The notes: generated from the sequence alone by a model not told the origin. Shown: positions 19,083 to 28,482, numbered from the stretch's first letter. The stretch is DNA of 64,000 nt from Tateyamaria omphalii (GCF_001969365.1 NZ_CP019312.1:620001-684000); one strand, 5' to 3'. Numbers and translations are program-made.

Positions 19083-20621
19083 TTACGCACCATCCCCAAA
19101 CGCACGCACCGGCGCGCTGAACCCGCGCAGCGCCAGCGGACCCAGATCGGTCAGACCGGTCCGGCCCGCCGCCACCTCATCTGTCACGACAATGGCGTGG
19201 CCATGGCGCTTGCCCGCGTCGCACAGGCGCGCCGCCACATTCGCAGCCAACCCAATCACCGTGAAATCCAGCCGCGTGCTCGACCCGATATTGCCATAGG
19301 TCACGCAGCCAAAGGCGATGCCGATGGCGCAGGATGTCCGCGCCGTCGCATCATCCGCCGACACCTGGTCCACCACCGCCCGCGCCGCATCCAGCGCCGC
19401 CGCACAGGCCGCCGCCGCATCCTCACCCGCGGGAAACACGGCCAGCACCGCGTCCCCGATAAACTTCAACACTTCGCCCCCGCGCTGATCGACAATGTTC
19501 GACGTGATCTCAAGAAACGCATTCAGCAGCGCAATATACTCACCCCTCGGCAACTCCTGCTCCAATCGGGTGGAGCCGCGCAAATCACAGAACATGATGG
19601 CGGCATCAATCTCGTCCCCATCGCCGCGCCGGATCTCACCGCCCAGCACCCGCGCACCCGACCGCTTGCCCACATAAGTCTCCAACAGCGCCTGCGCATT
19701 CTCGCGCTGCATGAACACCTCGTAGTAGCGGCTGATGACTGTGGCACATTCGAACACCAGCCCTAGGTTCTCGGTCGTGAACCCGTCCGGGTGGTCCGAG
19801 GTCAAGGTCAGCACATTCGTGCGTCCATCGGAAAAGGGCAGGGGCATGGCGACGTAATCCGTTGCTCCTTCGGCCCGCAGATCGTCCATGATGGGAAAGG
19901 ACGACGCGGTGTCGGTGTCCGCCAACCGCTGCCGCACCCCGCCCAGACCGTTCGACACGTGTTGCAACGGGCTGTTCAGAAAGCCGGGGCGCTCGTGAAT
20001 GTCATAAGACGGGGCAAAGGTCCGCACCTCGTCCGTCTCCGCCCGCCAGATATAGTTCTTGCCCGCAATCATCGGATGCAGGGACCAGATCAGCACCGCC
20101 AAGCGCGATACCGCAATTCCGTTCTCGCGCATCTTGGTGGCAACGGCATGGGTAAACGTCTCGGGGTCAGACAGCGTGCCCGCCTCGCGCATCAGCCAAT
20201 CCACCAGCGGGCCGGTGATGCTGCCATCACGGGCCGCCTGCACTTCGTTCTGGCCCAGATCAACGTGGGTCGCGGCATTTGGCATGAAACCGACATAGCC
20301 CTGGATCCCCTTGCTCTCGGGCAGGGCAGAGACATAGCTCCAGACCCCGTTTTCAATTGTCCCGCTGTCCAGCAGCACGTCGTGATAGCTCGCCGTCCCC
20401 TTAAACGGGCAAAAGGTCTGAAGGTCGGTCTTCGGCCCCAGCGGCACGCGGATATCCTCGCGCGGCACATAGATGGCCGCAGGCAACCGCGTCTCATACA
20501 TGACGCGCGCGCGCATCGTCTCGGCCAGCAGGATGTCATCGTGGAAAATGCGCACGGGATGCGGCAGTGGTGCGACATCAATGCGGTAGCCCGGCGGGGC
20601 AGGCGCGTCATCAAGGCTCAT
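19083..20621 (-). CDS. DUF427 / sensor / class III adenylate cyclase fusion
   Basis: A 512-residue protein in three parts. Residues about 10-125 are a DUF427 unit (VRIFHDDILLAET, then TFCPFKGTASYHDV). Residues about 160-310 resemble the GAF-like sensor found before alphaproteobacterial cyclases (LHPMIAGKNYIW, DYVAMPLPFSDG). Residues about 345-505 are a class III cyclase: metal Asp residues in MFCDLRGSTR and FIGDAVLAVF, the adenine-selecting Lys in GEVLKFIGD, and DFTVIGLAANVAARL. It should make cAMP in the cytosol. No TM segment is seen. The fusion with DUF427 is unusual to me. Confidence 0.85.
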   Translation of the reverse strand: MSLDDAPAPPGYRIDVAPLPHPVRIFHDDILLAETMRARVMYETRLPAAIYVPREDIRVPLGPKTDLQTFCPFKGTASYHDVLLDSGTIENGVWSYVSALPESKGIQGYVGFMPNAATHVDLGQNEVQAARDGSITGPLVDWLMREAGTLSDPETFTHAVATKMRENGIAVSRLAVLIWSLHPMIAGKNYIWRAETDEVRTFAPSYDIHERPGFLNSPLQHVSNGLGGVRQRLADTDTASSFPIMDDLRAEGATDYVAMPLPFSDGRTNVLTLTSDHPDGFTTENLGLVFECATVISRYYEVFMQRENAQALLETYVGKRSGARVLGGEIRRGDGDEIDAAIMFCDLRGSTRLEQELPRGEYIALLNAFLEITSNIVDQRGGEVLKFIGDAVLAVFPAGEDAAAACAAALDAARAVVDQVSADDATARTSCAIGIAFGCVTYGNIGSSTRLDFTVIGLAANVAARLCDAGKRHGHAIVVTDEVAAGRTGLTDLGPLALRGFSAPVRAFGDGA

Positions 20622-20749
20622 CAGCGGTCCCTTTCTGCACCCAATCTACATGGGCGCGCCGGACCAGACCACCAAGTGCGCCAGACGCATAGAGGAAAAC
20701 CGCAGGCCCTTGGCCGCCAGTTTGAATTTTTCGGGTTAAAATCGGGAAA

Positions 20750-20767
20750 ATGCACCGCACGGTGCAT
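20750..20767. promoter_or_regulatory. Perfect palindrome in AT-rich region upstream of the cyclase
   Basis: ATGCACCG-CA-CGGTGCAT sits in the most AT-rich intergenic stretch of this part, 129 nt upstream of the cyclase start and past the csbD end. Operator or small hairpin; the regulator is unknown. Confidence 0.4.
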
Positions 20768-20831
20768 CAAGTGACTGAAAATAGGTAAAAATCACAAAAG
20801 GCTTAAGATCAGGCAAAGCCCCAGAACACGG

Positions 20832-20862
20832 TGTCCCCGCGGGGACAAATCCCGCGGGGACA
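20832..20862 (-). terminator. csbD terminator hairpin
   Basis: TGTCCCCGCGGG (20832-20843) and CCCGCGGGGACA (20851-20862) form a perfect 12-bp stem with a 7-nt loop, starting 12 nt beyond the csbD stop. Confidence 0.6.
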
Positions 20863-20873
20863 GGTTTCAAGCC

Positions 20874-21083
20874 TCAAAACTTGGCTTTGTTCTCTGCGAT
20901 GAACGCGTCAATCTGGCTCTCGGCCTCATCCTTGGCCATGCCATAGCGCTCCTGAATCTTGCCCGCCAATTGCTCGCGGTCGCCCTCGGCCTGTTGCAGA
21001 TCGTCGTCCGTCAACTCGCCCCATTTCTCCTTCATGGAGCCTGTCATCTGCTTCCAGTTGCCCTTGATCGTATCCCAGTTCAT
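20874..21083 (-). CDS. CsbD-family stress protein
   Basis: A 69-residue, highly charged, helical protein: MNWDTIKGNWKQMTGSMKEKWG, then LTDDDLQQAEGDREQLAGKIQERYG. This is the standard CsbD layout; family members are induced by general stress in many bacteria, biochemical role unresolved. The start at 21083 follows AGGAGACC; the frame continues upstream but with unrelated sequence. A GGAAC/CGTT promoter sits just upstream (21121-21145). Confidence 0.93.
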   Translation of the reverse strand: MNWDTIKGNWKQMTGSMKEKWGELTDDDLQQAEGDREQLAGKIQERYGMAKDEAESQIDAFIAENKAKF

Positions 21084-21120
21084 GGTCGGTCTCCTGTGCG
21101 TGTGTGTGATCCACTGGACG

Positions 21121-21145
21121 AACGCGGCGCCGCCCGACCTGTTCC
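21121..21145 (-). promoter_or_regulatory. ECF-type (EcfG-like) promoter of csbD
   Basis: On the minus strand GGAAC (21145-21141) is followed after exactly 16 nt by CGTT (21124-21121), the published spacing and sequence of alphaproteobacterial EcfG general-stress promoters. The -10 ends 37 nt before the csbD start. Confidence 0.5.
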
Positions 21146-21151
21146 GAAAAA

Positions 21152-22771
21152 TCACAAATCTTGCGCAACCTTCCGCAATTCAAATTTCTGGATCTTCCCG
21201 GTCGAGGTTTTGGGCAATTCCTGAAACACCACCGCCTTCGGCGCCTTGAACCCGGCCAATGTCTCGCGCGAAAAGGCAATCAGATCGGCCTCGCTCGGGG
21301 AGGTGCCCGGCTTCAACTCGACAAAGGCGCACGGCACCTCGCCCCATTTCTCATCGGGCTTGGCGACCACAGCCGCGAGGTTCACATCCGGGTGCGCCAT
21401 CAGCACGCCTTCCACCTCGACCGAGCTGATATTCTCGCCGCCCGAAATGATGATGTCCTTGGCCCGGTCCGCGATCTGAATATAGCCGTCGGGATGCTGG
21501 ATCGCGATGTCTCCGGAATGAAAATACCCGCCCGCAAACGCCTCTTCGGTCGCTGCTGGGTTCTTCAGATACCCTTTCATGACGGAGTTCCCCCGGATCA
21601 TGATCTCGCCCTGCGTGGCGGCGTCCATCGGCACCTGCGCCATGTCCCCGTCCATCACCGTGATGTGCTCCATCATGGGAAAGGCGACGCCCTGCCGCGC
21701 CTTGATCGCGGCGGTATCCTCGGCCCCGTCCCAATCGCTCTTCCACAAGCACTCGGTCACGTGGCCATAGGTCTCGGTCAGCCCATAGACCTGCGTGACG
21801 TTGAACCCCAACGCCTCGATCTTCTCCAGCGTCGCGGGGGCAGGGGGCGCTCCCGCGGTGAACACCTCGACCTTGTGATCAAAGGTCCGGCGGTCTTCAT
21901 CCAGCGCGTTCACGATCATGTTCAGCACGATAGGCGCACCGCCGAAATGGGTCACGCCGTCGTAGTGAATGGCATTGTAAATGGCCGTAGCCGTCACGTC
22001 CCGGCAGCACACCAGTGTCCCGCCCACCAGCGGCATCATCCACGTGTGGTTCCACCCGTTGCAGTGAAACAGCGGCACGATGGCCATGAAGACCGGGTGC
22101 AGCACCATGCGCCAGGACACGACCGTACCCATGGTCATCAGATACGCGCCGCGGTGGTGATAGACGACCCCCTTGGGCCGCCCTGTCGTGCCGGAAGTGT
22201 AGTTGAGCGACAGGCTCTCCCACTCATCCTTCGGCATGATCCAGTCAAAGGATGGATCGCCCGCCGCCAGCAGATCGTCATAGGTCCGGTGCCGCCCTGA
22301 CGCGGGGAACCCGGCATGCGGATCGGGGCACTCGATCAGCGTCGGTGCCGCGCCCTCCATCCGCTCCGCCGCAGCTTCGGCCAGCTCCAGAAACTGAGTG
22401 TCGACGAGCACGGCCTTGGCGCCACCGTGGTCAAAGATGTAGGCAACCGTATCCACGTCGAGCCGCGTGTTGATCGTGTTCAAAACGGCGCCGCAAGCGG
22501 GCACGCCGAAATGCGCCTCCGCCTGCGCAGGCAGGTTGGGCAGCAGGGTCGCCACGACATCGCCGGGGGCCACACCCAACCCGGTCAAACCCGATGCCAG
22601 GCGCGAACAACGCTCGTAATACTCCGCATAGCTCACCCGGTGCGCACCATAGATCACCGCAGTGTGGTCGGCAAAGACGCTCGCCGCCCGCCGCAGATGC
22701 GACAGGGGCGTCAGGGGAACATAGTTCGCAGCCGTCTTGCCCAGGCCCGTCTCATCTGCCATCCAACCCAT
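21152..22771 (-). CDS. Medium/short-chain acyl-CoA ligase (ANL family)
   Basis: A 539-residue cytosolic ligase forming acyl-CoA from a carboxylic acid via acyl-AMP. Motifs: SLNYTSGTTGRPKGVVYHH (ATP), QVYGLTETYG, YFHSGDIAIQHPDGYIQIADRAKDIIISGGENIS, and the C-terminal Lys in LPKTSTGKIQKFELR. The start MGWMADETGLGK is used because homology starts there; the open frame extends 27 codons further. Length and motifs are compatible with DmdB (3-methylmercaptopropionate-CoA ligase of DMSP demethylation), but this cannot be separated by eye from general fatty acyl-CoA ligases. Confidence 0.85.
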   Translation of the reverse strand: MGWMADETGLGKTAANYVPLTPLSHLRRAASVFADHTAVIYGAHRVSYAEYYERCSRLASGLTGLGVAPGDVVATLLPNLPAQAEAHFGVPACGAVLNTINTRLDVDTVAYIFDHGGAKAVLVDTQFLELAEAAAERMEGAAPTLIECPDPHAGFPASGRHRTYDDLLAAGDPSFDWIMPKDEWESLSLNYTSGTTGRPKGVVYHHRGAYLMTMGTVVSWRMVLHPVFMAIVPLFHCNGWNHTWMMPLVGGTLVCCRDVTATAIYNAIHYDGVTHFGGAPIVLNMIVNALDEDRRTFDHKVEVFTAGAPPAPATLEKIEALGFNVTQVYGLTETYGHVTECLWKSDWDGAEDTAAIKARQGVAFPMMEHITVMDGDMAQVPMDAATQGEIMIRGNSVMKGYLKNPAATEEAFAGGYFHSGDIAIQHPDGYIQIADRAKDIIISGGENISSVEVEGVLMAHPDVNLAAVVAKPDEKWGEVPCAFVELKPGTSPSEADLIAFSRETLAGFKAPKAVVFQELPKTSTGKIQKFELRKVAQDL

Positions 22772-22833
22772 ATCAGTCCTCCCCGTCGCTGGTCCGTCAC
22801 GATGTTGCGCAGTTATGGCGAGGGGCGCAAGCA

Positions 22834-23760
22834 ATGGAAAGCCTGATGACAAGCCAAACCGCGCATCGCCCGACCGCAGCGGCGCTGAACATGGTGGGCG
22901 CGATGTGTATCATCGGGGCAATCGACATCTATGTCGCCGTGATCGCGCAGACGCTCTCGCTCTGGCAATTCCTGATCATGCGGCTTTTGCTGGCCGCCCC
23001 CATCGTGCTTGCGTTGTCAGCCATGGGCTTTGGCACGGTGCGTCCCCGCGGGGTCAGGGCCGTTGCGGTCCGGTCGACGCTGATCGCCACAGGCATGTTC
23101 TGCTACTTTGGCGCGCTCGCCTTCATGCCCATCGCGATGGCGCTGGCGGGCCTCTTCACCTCGCCCATCTTTGTCCTGCTGCTGACCGCCTTTGTCTTGC
23201 GCCAGCGGATCGGGCCATGGCGGATCGGTGCCGTCGCCGTGGGTTTTGCGGGCATACTCGTCGTCCTTGGCCCTTCGGGTGGCAGCCTCGGCTGGGTGAT
23301 CGTTCTGCCGGTGCTGGGCGGCATGCTCTATGCCTCGGGCGTCGTGGCCACGCGCGCGCTGTGCGAAGGCGAAAGCACGCTGTGCCTGCTGCTTGGCATC
23401 TTTGTGGCCCAAGGCGTTCTGGGCACGGCCATTCTGGCGATCATTACAGTTGCACAGCCAGAGGTCGGCGCAGGCGGGATGGCCTTCCTCTCGCGCGGTT
23501 GGGTGTGGCCCATAGAAGACGCGTGGCCCTATCTGCTTTTGCAGGTCGTCGGCTCGGTCTTGGGCGTCGGGCTTTTGAACCGCGCCTACCAGCTGGGTGA
23601 GGCGAGCCACGTGGCAATCTTCGAATATTCAGTGATGATCTTCGGCCCGTTCTTTGGCTGGTGGCTTCTGGGCCAACCTGTCACATGGGTGCAGGGGCTG
23701 GGCATCGCGCTGATTGCCGGTGCCGGGATCATCATCGCCATCCGCAGTTCGACCCCCTGA
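22834..23760 (+). CDS. EamA/DMT-family transporter
   Basis: A 308-residue membrane protein with about ten hydrophobic helices in the two-EamA-repeat arrangement of drug/metabolite transporters: first repeat roughly residues 14-145, second 155-300. Such proteins export amino acids or other small metabolites across the inner membrane. ATG at 22834 after GAGGGG is chosen; ATG at 22846 is an alternative. It is divergent from the acyl-CoA ligase. Substrate cannot be read from sequence. Confidence 0.85.
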   Translation: MESLMTSQTAHRPTAAALNMVGAMCIIGAIDIYVAVIAQTLSLWQFLIMRLLLAAPIVLALSAMGFGTVRPRGVRAVAVRSTLIATGMFCYFGALAFMPIAMALAGLFTSPIFVLLLTAFVLRQRIGPWRIGAVAVGFAGILVVLGPSGGSLGWVIVLPVLGGMLYASGVVATRALCEGESTLCLLLGIFVAQGVLGTAILAIITVAQPEVGAGGMAFLSRGWVWPIEDAWPYLLLQVVGSVLGVGLLNRAYQLGEASHVAIFEYSVMIFGPFFGWWLLGQPVTWVQGLGIALIAGAGIIIAIRSSTP

Positions 23761-23762
23761 TG

Positions 23763-23807
23763 CTTCATTGTTCCCCAAATATGCATGCGCCGGTGGACGC
23801 AGGCGCA
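23763..23807. repeat. Dispersed tag repeat after the DMT gene
   Basis: Plus-strand CTTCATTGTTCCCCAAATAT plus GCA (23763-23785) followed by hairpin TGCGCC/GGCGCA (23786-23807). The tag is the reverse complement of the copy at 62997-63019 with 22 of 23 positions identical. Confidence 0.6.
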
Positions 23808-23827
23808 GGGGCGGGTAGTCTGGGCGC

Positions 23828-24469
23828 ATGATCCTCAGCACGGGCCGCAAATACGTCTTTGTCCACGCGCCCAAGACGGGCGGCACGGCGCTGGCGCTGG
23901 CGCTTGAAAACCGCGCGATGAAGGATGATATCATGCTGGGCGACACGCCTAAGGCGCTCAAGCGGCGGCGGCGGGTGCAGGGGATCAAGACGCGCGGGCG
24001 ACTGTGGAAACACGCGACGCTGGCGGATATCGACGGCCTGGTGCCCAGCCTTGACGGGCTCTTTGCCTTTACCCTCGTGCGCAATCCGTGGGACCGCATG
24101 GTCAGTTATTACCATTGGCTGCGCGATCAGGAGTTTGACCACCCGGCGGTGGCGCTGGCGCGGCAGATGGACTTTGTCGCGTTCACATGTTCGATGCACA
24201 CGCGGTCTTCGATGCGGGCCAGCCCCGCGCGACATTACATGACCGACGCTCAGGGGCACGAGCGCTGCGACCTTTACATCCGGCTCGAGCACTTTGACGA
24301 CGATGCCGCGCCGCTTTGGGATCACCTGGGGTTCGCGCTGGCGCTGCCCCATGCCAACCGGTCCCGGCGCGATGCGGATTACAGGGGCTATTACACCGAT
24401 GCGGCGCGCGCCGCGGTGGCCGAAGCCTGTGCCGAAGACATCGAGAGATTCGGCTACAGCTTCGACTGA
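23828..24469 (+). CDS. Family 2 sulfotransferase
   Basis: A 213-residue sulfotransferase-like enzyme. The 5'-phosphosulfate-binding motif FVHAPKTGGTAL is near the N-terminus and the 3'-phosphate-binding LVRNPWDRMVSYYHW is at about residues 80-94. This is the sulfotransferase family 2 (heparan/chondroitin-like) arrangement using PAPS; in Roseobacters such genes are common and the acceptor is usually unknown (polysaccharide, lipid or peptide). It is followed by the Hint protein 189 nt downstream. Confidence 0.8.
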   Translation: MILSTGRKYVFVHAPKTGGTALALALENRAMKDDIMLGDTPKALKRRRRVQGIKTRGRLWKHATLADIDGLVPSLDGLFAFTLVRNPWDRMVSYYHWLRDQEFDHPAVALARQMDFVAFTCSMHTRSSMRASPARHYMTDAQGHERCDLYIRLEHFDDDAAPLWDHLGFALALPHANRSRRDADYRGYYTDAARAAVAEACAEDIERFGYSFD

Positions 24470-24658
24470 CGCGTTGCATTCTCTCGCATTTAACGAAAAT
24501 TGTTCGCAAATTTGCACCAATGTCATGGGCTCCGCGCGACTGGCGCACAAACGGATCACAATGCCCAAATCCTGCCCCGTTCGTGGCCCGTCTTGGCCGC
24601 GGGAATCACTTCAATTGTCGTCATCAAATGCAAACCGGCGCGCTGCCAGCGCTGCACC

Positions 24659-25309
24659 ATGGGGATGGATAAGATGTTTGGATGGACAAAGACACGCGCG
24701 GCGCACCGCATGGCCGAAATGTCAGCCGCCTGGGACGGTGGGGTCATGACAACGCGGGGGCTGCTGGGCGGCACGCGGGTGGCCACGTCGATGGGCTGGC
24801 GCGCGGTGGATGCGCTCGCGGTGGGTGATCTGGTGCTGACCTTTGATGCGGGACTGCGTCCGCTGGTTGAGGTGCGGCGCGATATCTTCTGGACTGCGGA
24901 CGCGCCGGTGCCCGCGGCCTATCATTCCGTCTTTGTCCCCGCGGGGGCGCTCGGGAATTCCGCCGATCTGGAATTGCTGCCGGATCAGGGCGTGCTGGTG
25001 GAAAGCGATGCGGCTTGCGATGCGTTTGGCGATCCCTTTGCCGTGCTGTCGGCCAAATCGCTGGACGGATTTCGCGGCATCCGCCGCATGGTGCCACAAC
25101 CGCAGATCGAGATTGTGACCCTCATTTTTGCCGATGAGCAGGTTGTCTATGCCGAAGGGGGCGCGCTGGCGCATTGCCCGCCCGCGGTTCGGCCCATCGA
25201 CGCGCTGGGCATCGCCCATGATGCCTATGACGTGCTGCCCGCTCGCGACGCTGCGTTCCTGGTGGAATGCATGAAGGTCGAGGATGAGCTTTACGTGCAG
25301 GCGGCCTGA
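24659..25309 (+). CDS. Hint-domain protein
   Basis: A protein of up to 216 residues with a Hint (hedgehog/intein) fold: GLLGGTRVATSMGWRAVDALAVGDLVLTFD is the typical N-terminal Hint block with VGDLVLT, followed by RPLVEVRRDIFW and HSVFVPAGALG, then the late strand EIVTLIFADEQVVYAEG. The usual catalytic Cys or Ser at the Hint start seems replaced by Gly/Thr (LLGGTRV), so self-processing is doubtful. In Rhodobacteraceae such domains often end secreted proteins; here it is nearly alone. Starts at 24659, 24665 and 24674 are all possible; GGGGATGG favours 24674. Nothing clear is coded in 24470-24658 except the palindrome GCAAATTTGC (24506-24515). Confidence 0.75.
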   Translation: MGMDKMFGWTKTRAAHRMAEMSAAWDGGVMTTRGLLGGTRVATSMGWRAVDALAVGDLVLTFDAGLRPLVEVRRDIFWTADAPVPAAYHSVFVPAGALGNSADLELLPDQGVLVESDAACDAFGDPFAVLSAKSLDGFRGIRRMVPQPQIEIVTLIFADEQVVYAEGGALAHCPPAVRPIDALGIAHDAYDVLPARDAAFLVECMKVEDELYVQAA

Positions 25310-25314
25310 GGTCG

Positions 25315-26361
25315 TCAGGTGCCGAGCCTGTCCCAGACGTCCATCCCGCACAGGTCGCGCAGGAAGTTGTAGGGGTAGGGCAGGGCCGGCAGGGCCGATG
25401 CTGCCGTTAGGGTTTCCATCTGCCTATCCGTGAGCGTGAAGTCGGCTGCGGCCAGGTTGTCCTTGAGCTGCGCGAGGGTCCGCGCGCCCAGCAGGATCGA
25501 GGCCACGCCGGGCCGCGCCGCAAGCCAGGCCAGCGCGACATGCGCCGGTGGTCGCCCGGTTTGGTTGGCCACATCGGATACCGCATTCAGCACGGCATGG
25601 GTGTGATCGGTGTTGCGCAGGTCGTAGGCCTCGACCCCGCGCGCGGGGTTTTCGCCCAGCCGGGTTGCGCCAGTCGGTCGCGCGTCGGCGCTGTATTTGC
25701 CGGTCAGCCAGCCGCCGCCCAAAGGCGACCAGGGCACCAGCGAGATACCCGCCTCAAGGCAGCAGGGCATCAGCTCCAGCTCGACCCCGCGTTCCAGCAG
25801 ATTGTATTGTGGCTGCACCGCGATGGGTTTGGGCAGGTTGTACCGCTCGGCCACCGCCAGCAGCTTTTGCAACTGCCAGGCGGTCAGGTTCGACCAGCCG
25901 ATATGGTGCAGCTTGCCCGCTGCGCGCAGGTCGCCAAGGGCGCCCAGCGTATCGGCGATGTCGGTGTGGATGTCCCAGCCATGGACATAGTAGAGGTCGA
26001 TCGCCTCGACCCCAAGCCGCGTGAGGCTGGCGTCGATGGACCGCACGAGGCTGCGGCGCGAGGCGCCATGGCTGCCGGGGGGCGGGGCGAAGCGGCCCTT
26101 GGTGGCGAGGATCAGGTCGTTCATCCCACCGCGTGCGCGGGCCCAATCGCCGATGATCTTTTCGGAGGCGCCTGCACCATAGCCGTCCGCGGTGTCGATC
26201 ATGGTGCCGCCGTGGTCCACGAAGAGGTCAAGCTGGCGGTGCGCCTCTTCCGCCTCCGTCTCGACCCCGAATGTCATGGTGCCCAGCCCCATGCGCGACA
26301 CGATCAGGCCGCCATGGCCCAGGACGTTTTTGTGCATCGGTATGGTGGTTCTGTCGGTCAT
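25315..26361 (-). CDS. Aldo/keto reductase
   Basis: A 348-residue NADPH-dependent oxidoreductase of the AKR superfamily (YajO/Tas-like group). The catalytic tetrad is visible: Asp in TMIDTADGYG, Tyr in the same segment, Lys in LILATKGRF and His in DLYYVHGWD. The C-terminal coenzyme region reads VASILLGARTLAQLKDNLAA. The start ATG at 26361 follows GGGGGAGACC. It is convergent with the Hint gene (5-nt gap) and divergent from the binding protein gene. Physiological aldehyde or sugar substrate unknown. Confidence 0.9.
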   Translation of the reverse strand: MTDRTTIPMHKNVLGHGGLIVSRMGLGTMTFGVETEAEEAHRQLDLFVDHGGTMIDTADGYGAGASEKIIGDWARARGGMNDLILATKGRFAPPPGSHGASRRSLVRSIDASLTRLGVEAIDLYYVHGWDIHTDIADTLGALGDLRAAGKLHHIGWSNLTAWQLQKLLAVAERYNLPKPIAVQPQYNLLERGVELELMPCCLEAGISLVPWSPLGGGWLTGKYSADARPTGATRLGENPARGVEAYDLRNTDHTHAVLNAVSDVANQTGRPPAHVALAWLAARPGVASILLGARTLAQLKDNLAAADFTLTDRQMETLTAASALPALPYPYNFLRDLCGMDVWDRLGT

Positions 26362-26619
26362 GGTCTCCCCCCCTTGCGCTCTGCCGTGGTCGCCACCGTA
26401 ACGGAGCGTCTGGCCATTGCGATCCGCCCGAACTGCGGGGGGACTTGCAAAAGTGCAAGGCACGGCCCCGTCTGTTCGGTCCGAATCTGTCGTTTTTGAT
26501 TGATTGTGTCGCATTTGACCTATCTCCTTGTCGTAACGGCCGCGATGAGCGCGCGCCCGGCAGCCTCAACACATGCCGCTGCCCCATCTCTTTTCCAACA
26601 GACGAGAGTTTTCAGTTTC

Positions 26620-28260
26620 ATGAACCATCCTTCCTATGTTCATCCCGCAGCGCGCGCCTATGCCGAGGAGGTGTCCGCCGGATCCCTGTCGCGGCGCGAA
26701 TTCCTAACCCGCGCGACGTCGCTGGGTGTCACGGCCACCGCCGCCTATGGCCTGCTTGGCATGGCCCGCCCCGCCCGGGCCGCAGGCCATGCGCAGTCGG
26801 GCGGTACGCTGCGCATCGAATCCACGGTCAAGGCGCTGAAAGACCCGCGCACCTATGACTGGCCGCAGATGTCGAACTATACCCGTGGCTACCTGGAATA
26901 CCTTGTCGAATACCAGATCGACGGTAGCTTTGAGCCGATGCTGCTGTCGGGGTGGGAGGTCAACGCGGATGCCACCGAATACGTTCTGACCGTGCGCGAG
27001 GGCGTGACCTGGTCCAATGGCGATCCGTTCACGGCGGCCGACGTCGCCTTCAACATCGCGCGCTGGTGCGAACGGGAGGTCGAGGGCAATTCGATGGCAT
27101 CGCGCATGGCGTCGCTGGTCGATGCCGACACTGGCGTGGCCCGCGAGGGCGCGATCGAGGTGGTCGACGACAAAACCGTGCGTCTGGTCCTGGGCCAGCC
27201 CGACATTACGCTGATTGCGGGTTTCTCCGACTATCCTGCGGCTGTTGTACACCAGAGCTTTGGCGGCGATCCGCTGGACAATCCCATCGGCACCGGTCCG
27301 TACCTGCCCGGCGAATTCGAAGTCGGCATACGCGCCGTGCTGGAAAAGAACCCCGATCATGCTTGGTGGGGCGAGGGCGCCTATCTGGACCGGATCGAGT
27401 ACATCGACTTCGGCACCGATCAGGCGGCGATCTTTGCCGCTGTCGATGCGGACGAGGTCGACATGATCTATGAAAGCCTGGGCGAGTTCATCGAGCTGTT
27501 CGATACGCTCGAATGGACGAAGTCCGAGGCCGTGACCGCCAACACCGTCGTGATCCGCGCCAACCAGGCGGCGGAGGTCGACGGGCAAACCCCCTATGCC
27601 GACGCGCGTGTGCGCCGGGCGCTGGCGATGGCCATCGACAACAACGTGCTGCTGGAACTGGGCTTCAACAACAACGGGCGTGTGGGTGAAAACCACCACG
27701 TGTCGCCGATCCACCCCGAATATGCCGAATTGCCGGCCCCGGTGCATGACCCCGAAGGCGCTGCGGCCCTGATGGCCGAGGCGGGCATGGCGGATTTCGA
27801 GCATGAGCTGATCTCCATCGACGACACTTGGCGCAAGAACACGTCGGATGCCGCCGCCGGTCAGTTGCGCGATGCGGGCATTTCGGTGCGCCGGACGATC
27901 CTGCCCGGCTCGACCTTCTGGAACGACTGGGCGAAGTACCCGCTGTCGGCCACCGACTGGGCGCAGCGCCCGCTGGGTGTGCAGGTGCTGGCGCTGGCCT
28001 ATCGGTCGGGCGAGCCGTGGAACGAGAGTGCGTTCGCCAATGAAGAGTTCGACAGCCTGTTGTCGGATGCGCTCGCGATTGCCGACGCCGATCAGCGGCG
28101 GGAGGTGATGGCCAAGCTGCAGCAGATCATGCAGGACGAAGGCGTGGTGGTGCAGCCCTATTGGCGGTCGATCTACCGCCACCACAAGCCCGAGATCGTC
28201 GGCGCCGAGATGCACCCGACATTCGAAATTCACGTGTCGAAGCTGGGCTTTGCAGCCTAA
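26620..28260 (+). CDS. Tat-exported ABC solute-binding protein, family 5 (dipeptide/oligopeptide type)
   Basis: A 546-residue periplasmic binding protein. The N-terminus carries a twin-arginine signal SRREFL (residues 24-29) with a hydrophobic stretch and cleavage after ARA near residue 54. The mature protein has the family 5 features [35 protein letters not shown] and [18 protein letters not shown]. Such proteins bind peptides, opines or nickel-type ligands for ABC import. No permease or ATPase gene is adjacent, so it is an orphan subunit. The 258-nt upstream region contains an AT-rich segment but no clear operator. Confidence 0.88.
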   Translation: MNHPSYVHPAARAYAEEVSAGSLSRREFLTRATSLGVTATAAYGLLGMARPARAAGHAQSGGTLRIESTVKALKDPRTYDWPQMSNYTRGYLEYLVEYQIDGSFEPMLLSGWEVNADATEYVLTVREGVTWSNGDPFTAADVAFNIARWCEREVEGNSMASRMASLVDADTGVAREGAIEVVDDKTVRLVLGQPDITLIAGFSDYPAAVVHQSFGGDPLDNPIGTGPYLPGEFEVGIRAVLEKNPDHAWWGEGAYLDRIEYIDFGTDQAAIFAAVDADEVDMIYESLGEFIELFDTLEWTKSEAVTANTVVIRANQAAEVDGQTPYADARVRRALAMAIDNNVLLELGFNNNGRVGENHHVSPIHPEYAELPAPVHDPEGAAALMAEAGMADFEHELISIDDTWRKNTSDAAAGQLRDAGISVRRTILPGSTFWNDWAKYPLSATDWAQRPLGVQVLALAYRSGEPWNESAFANEEFDSLLSDALAIADADQRREVMAKLQQIMQDEGVVVQPYWRSIYRHHKPEIVGAEMHPTFEIHVSKLGFAA

Positions 28261-28273
28261 GCATATGCGCGCG

Positions 28274-28297
28274 GGGCCGTCTGTACATGGGCGGCCC
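28274..28297 (+). terminator. Terminator-like hairpin after the binding-protein gene
   Basis: GGGCCG (28274-28279) pairs with CGGCCC (28292-28297) around a 12-nt loop, 13 nt past the stop. Confidence 0.45.
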
Positions 28298-28482
28298 TGT
28301 GCACTTTGGCGATCAGCAGCTGCGCCTTTTGGCGCGATCGTCGGCGGTCCCTGCTGAGCAAGGATTGGGCACCGCAGCGTGCGGCTATTCACAAGCCAAG
28401 CGGTTGGACCATCCCTGCATTGCGCAGCGCTGAATTTGCGGCCATGTGGGCGGGTAGGACCGCAACAAATCTTGGCACGCCA

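Noticed and set aside
21152..22771. Naming the acyl-CoA ligase dmdB.
   Set aside because: Length fits, but motifs are common to many acyl-CoA ligases; a tree or assay is required.
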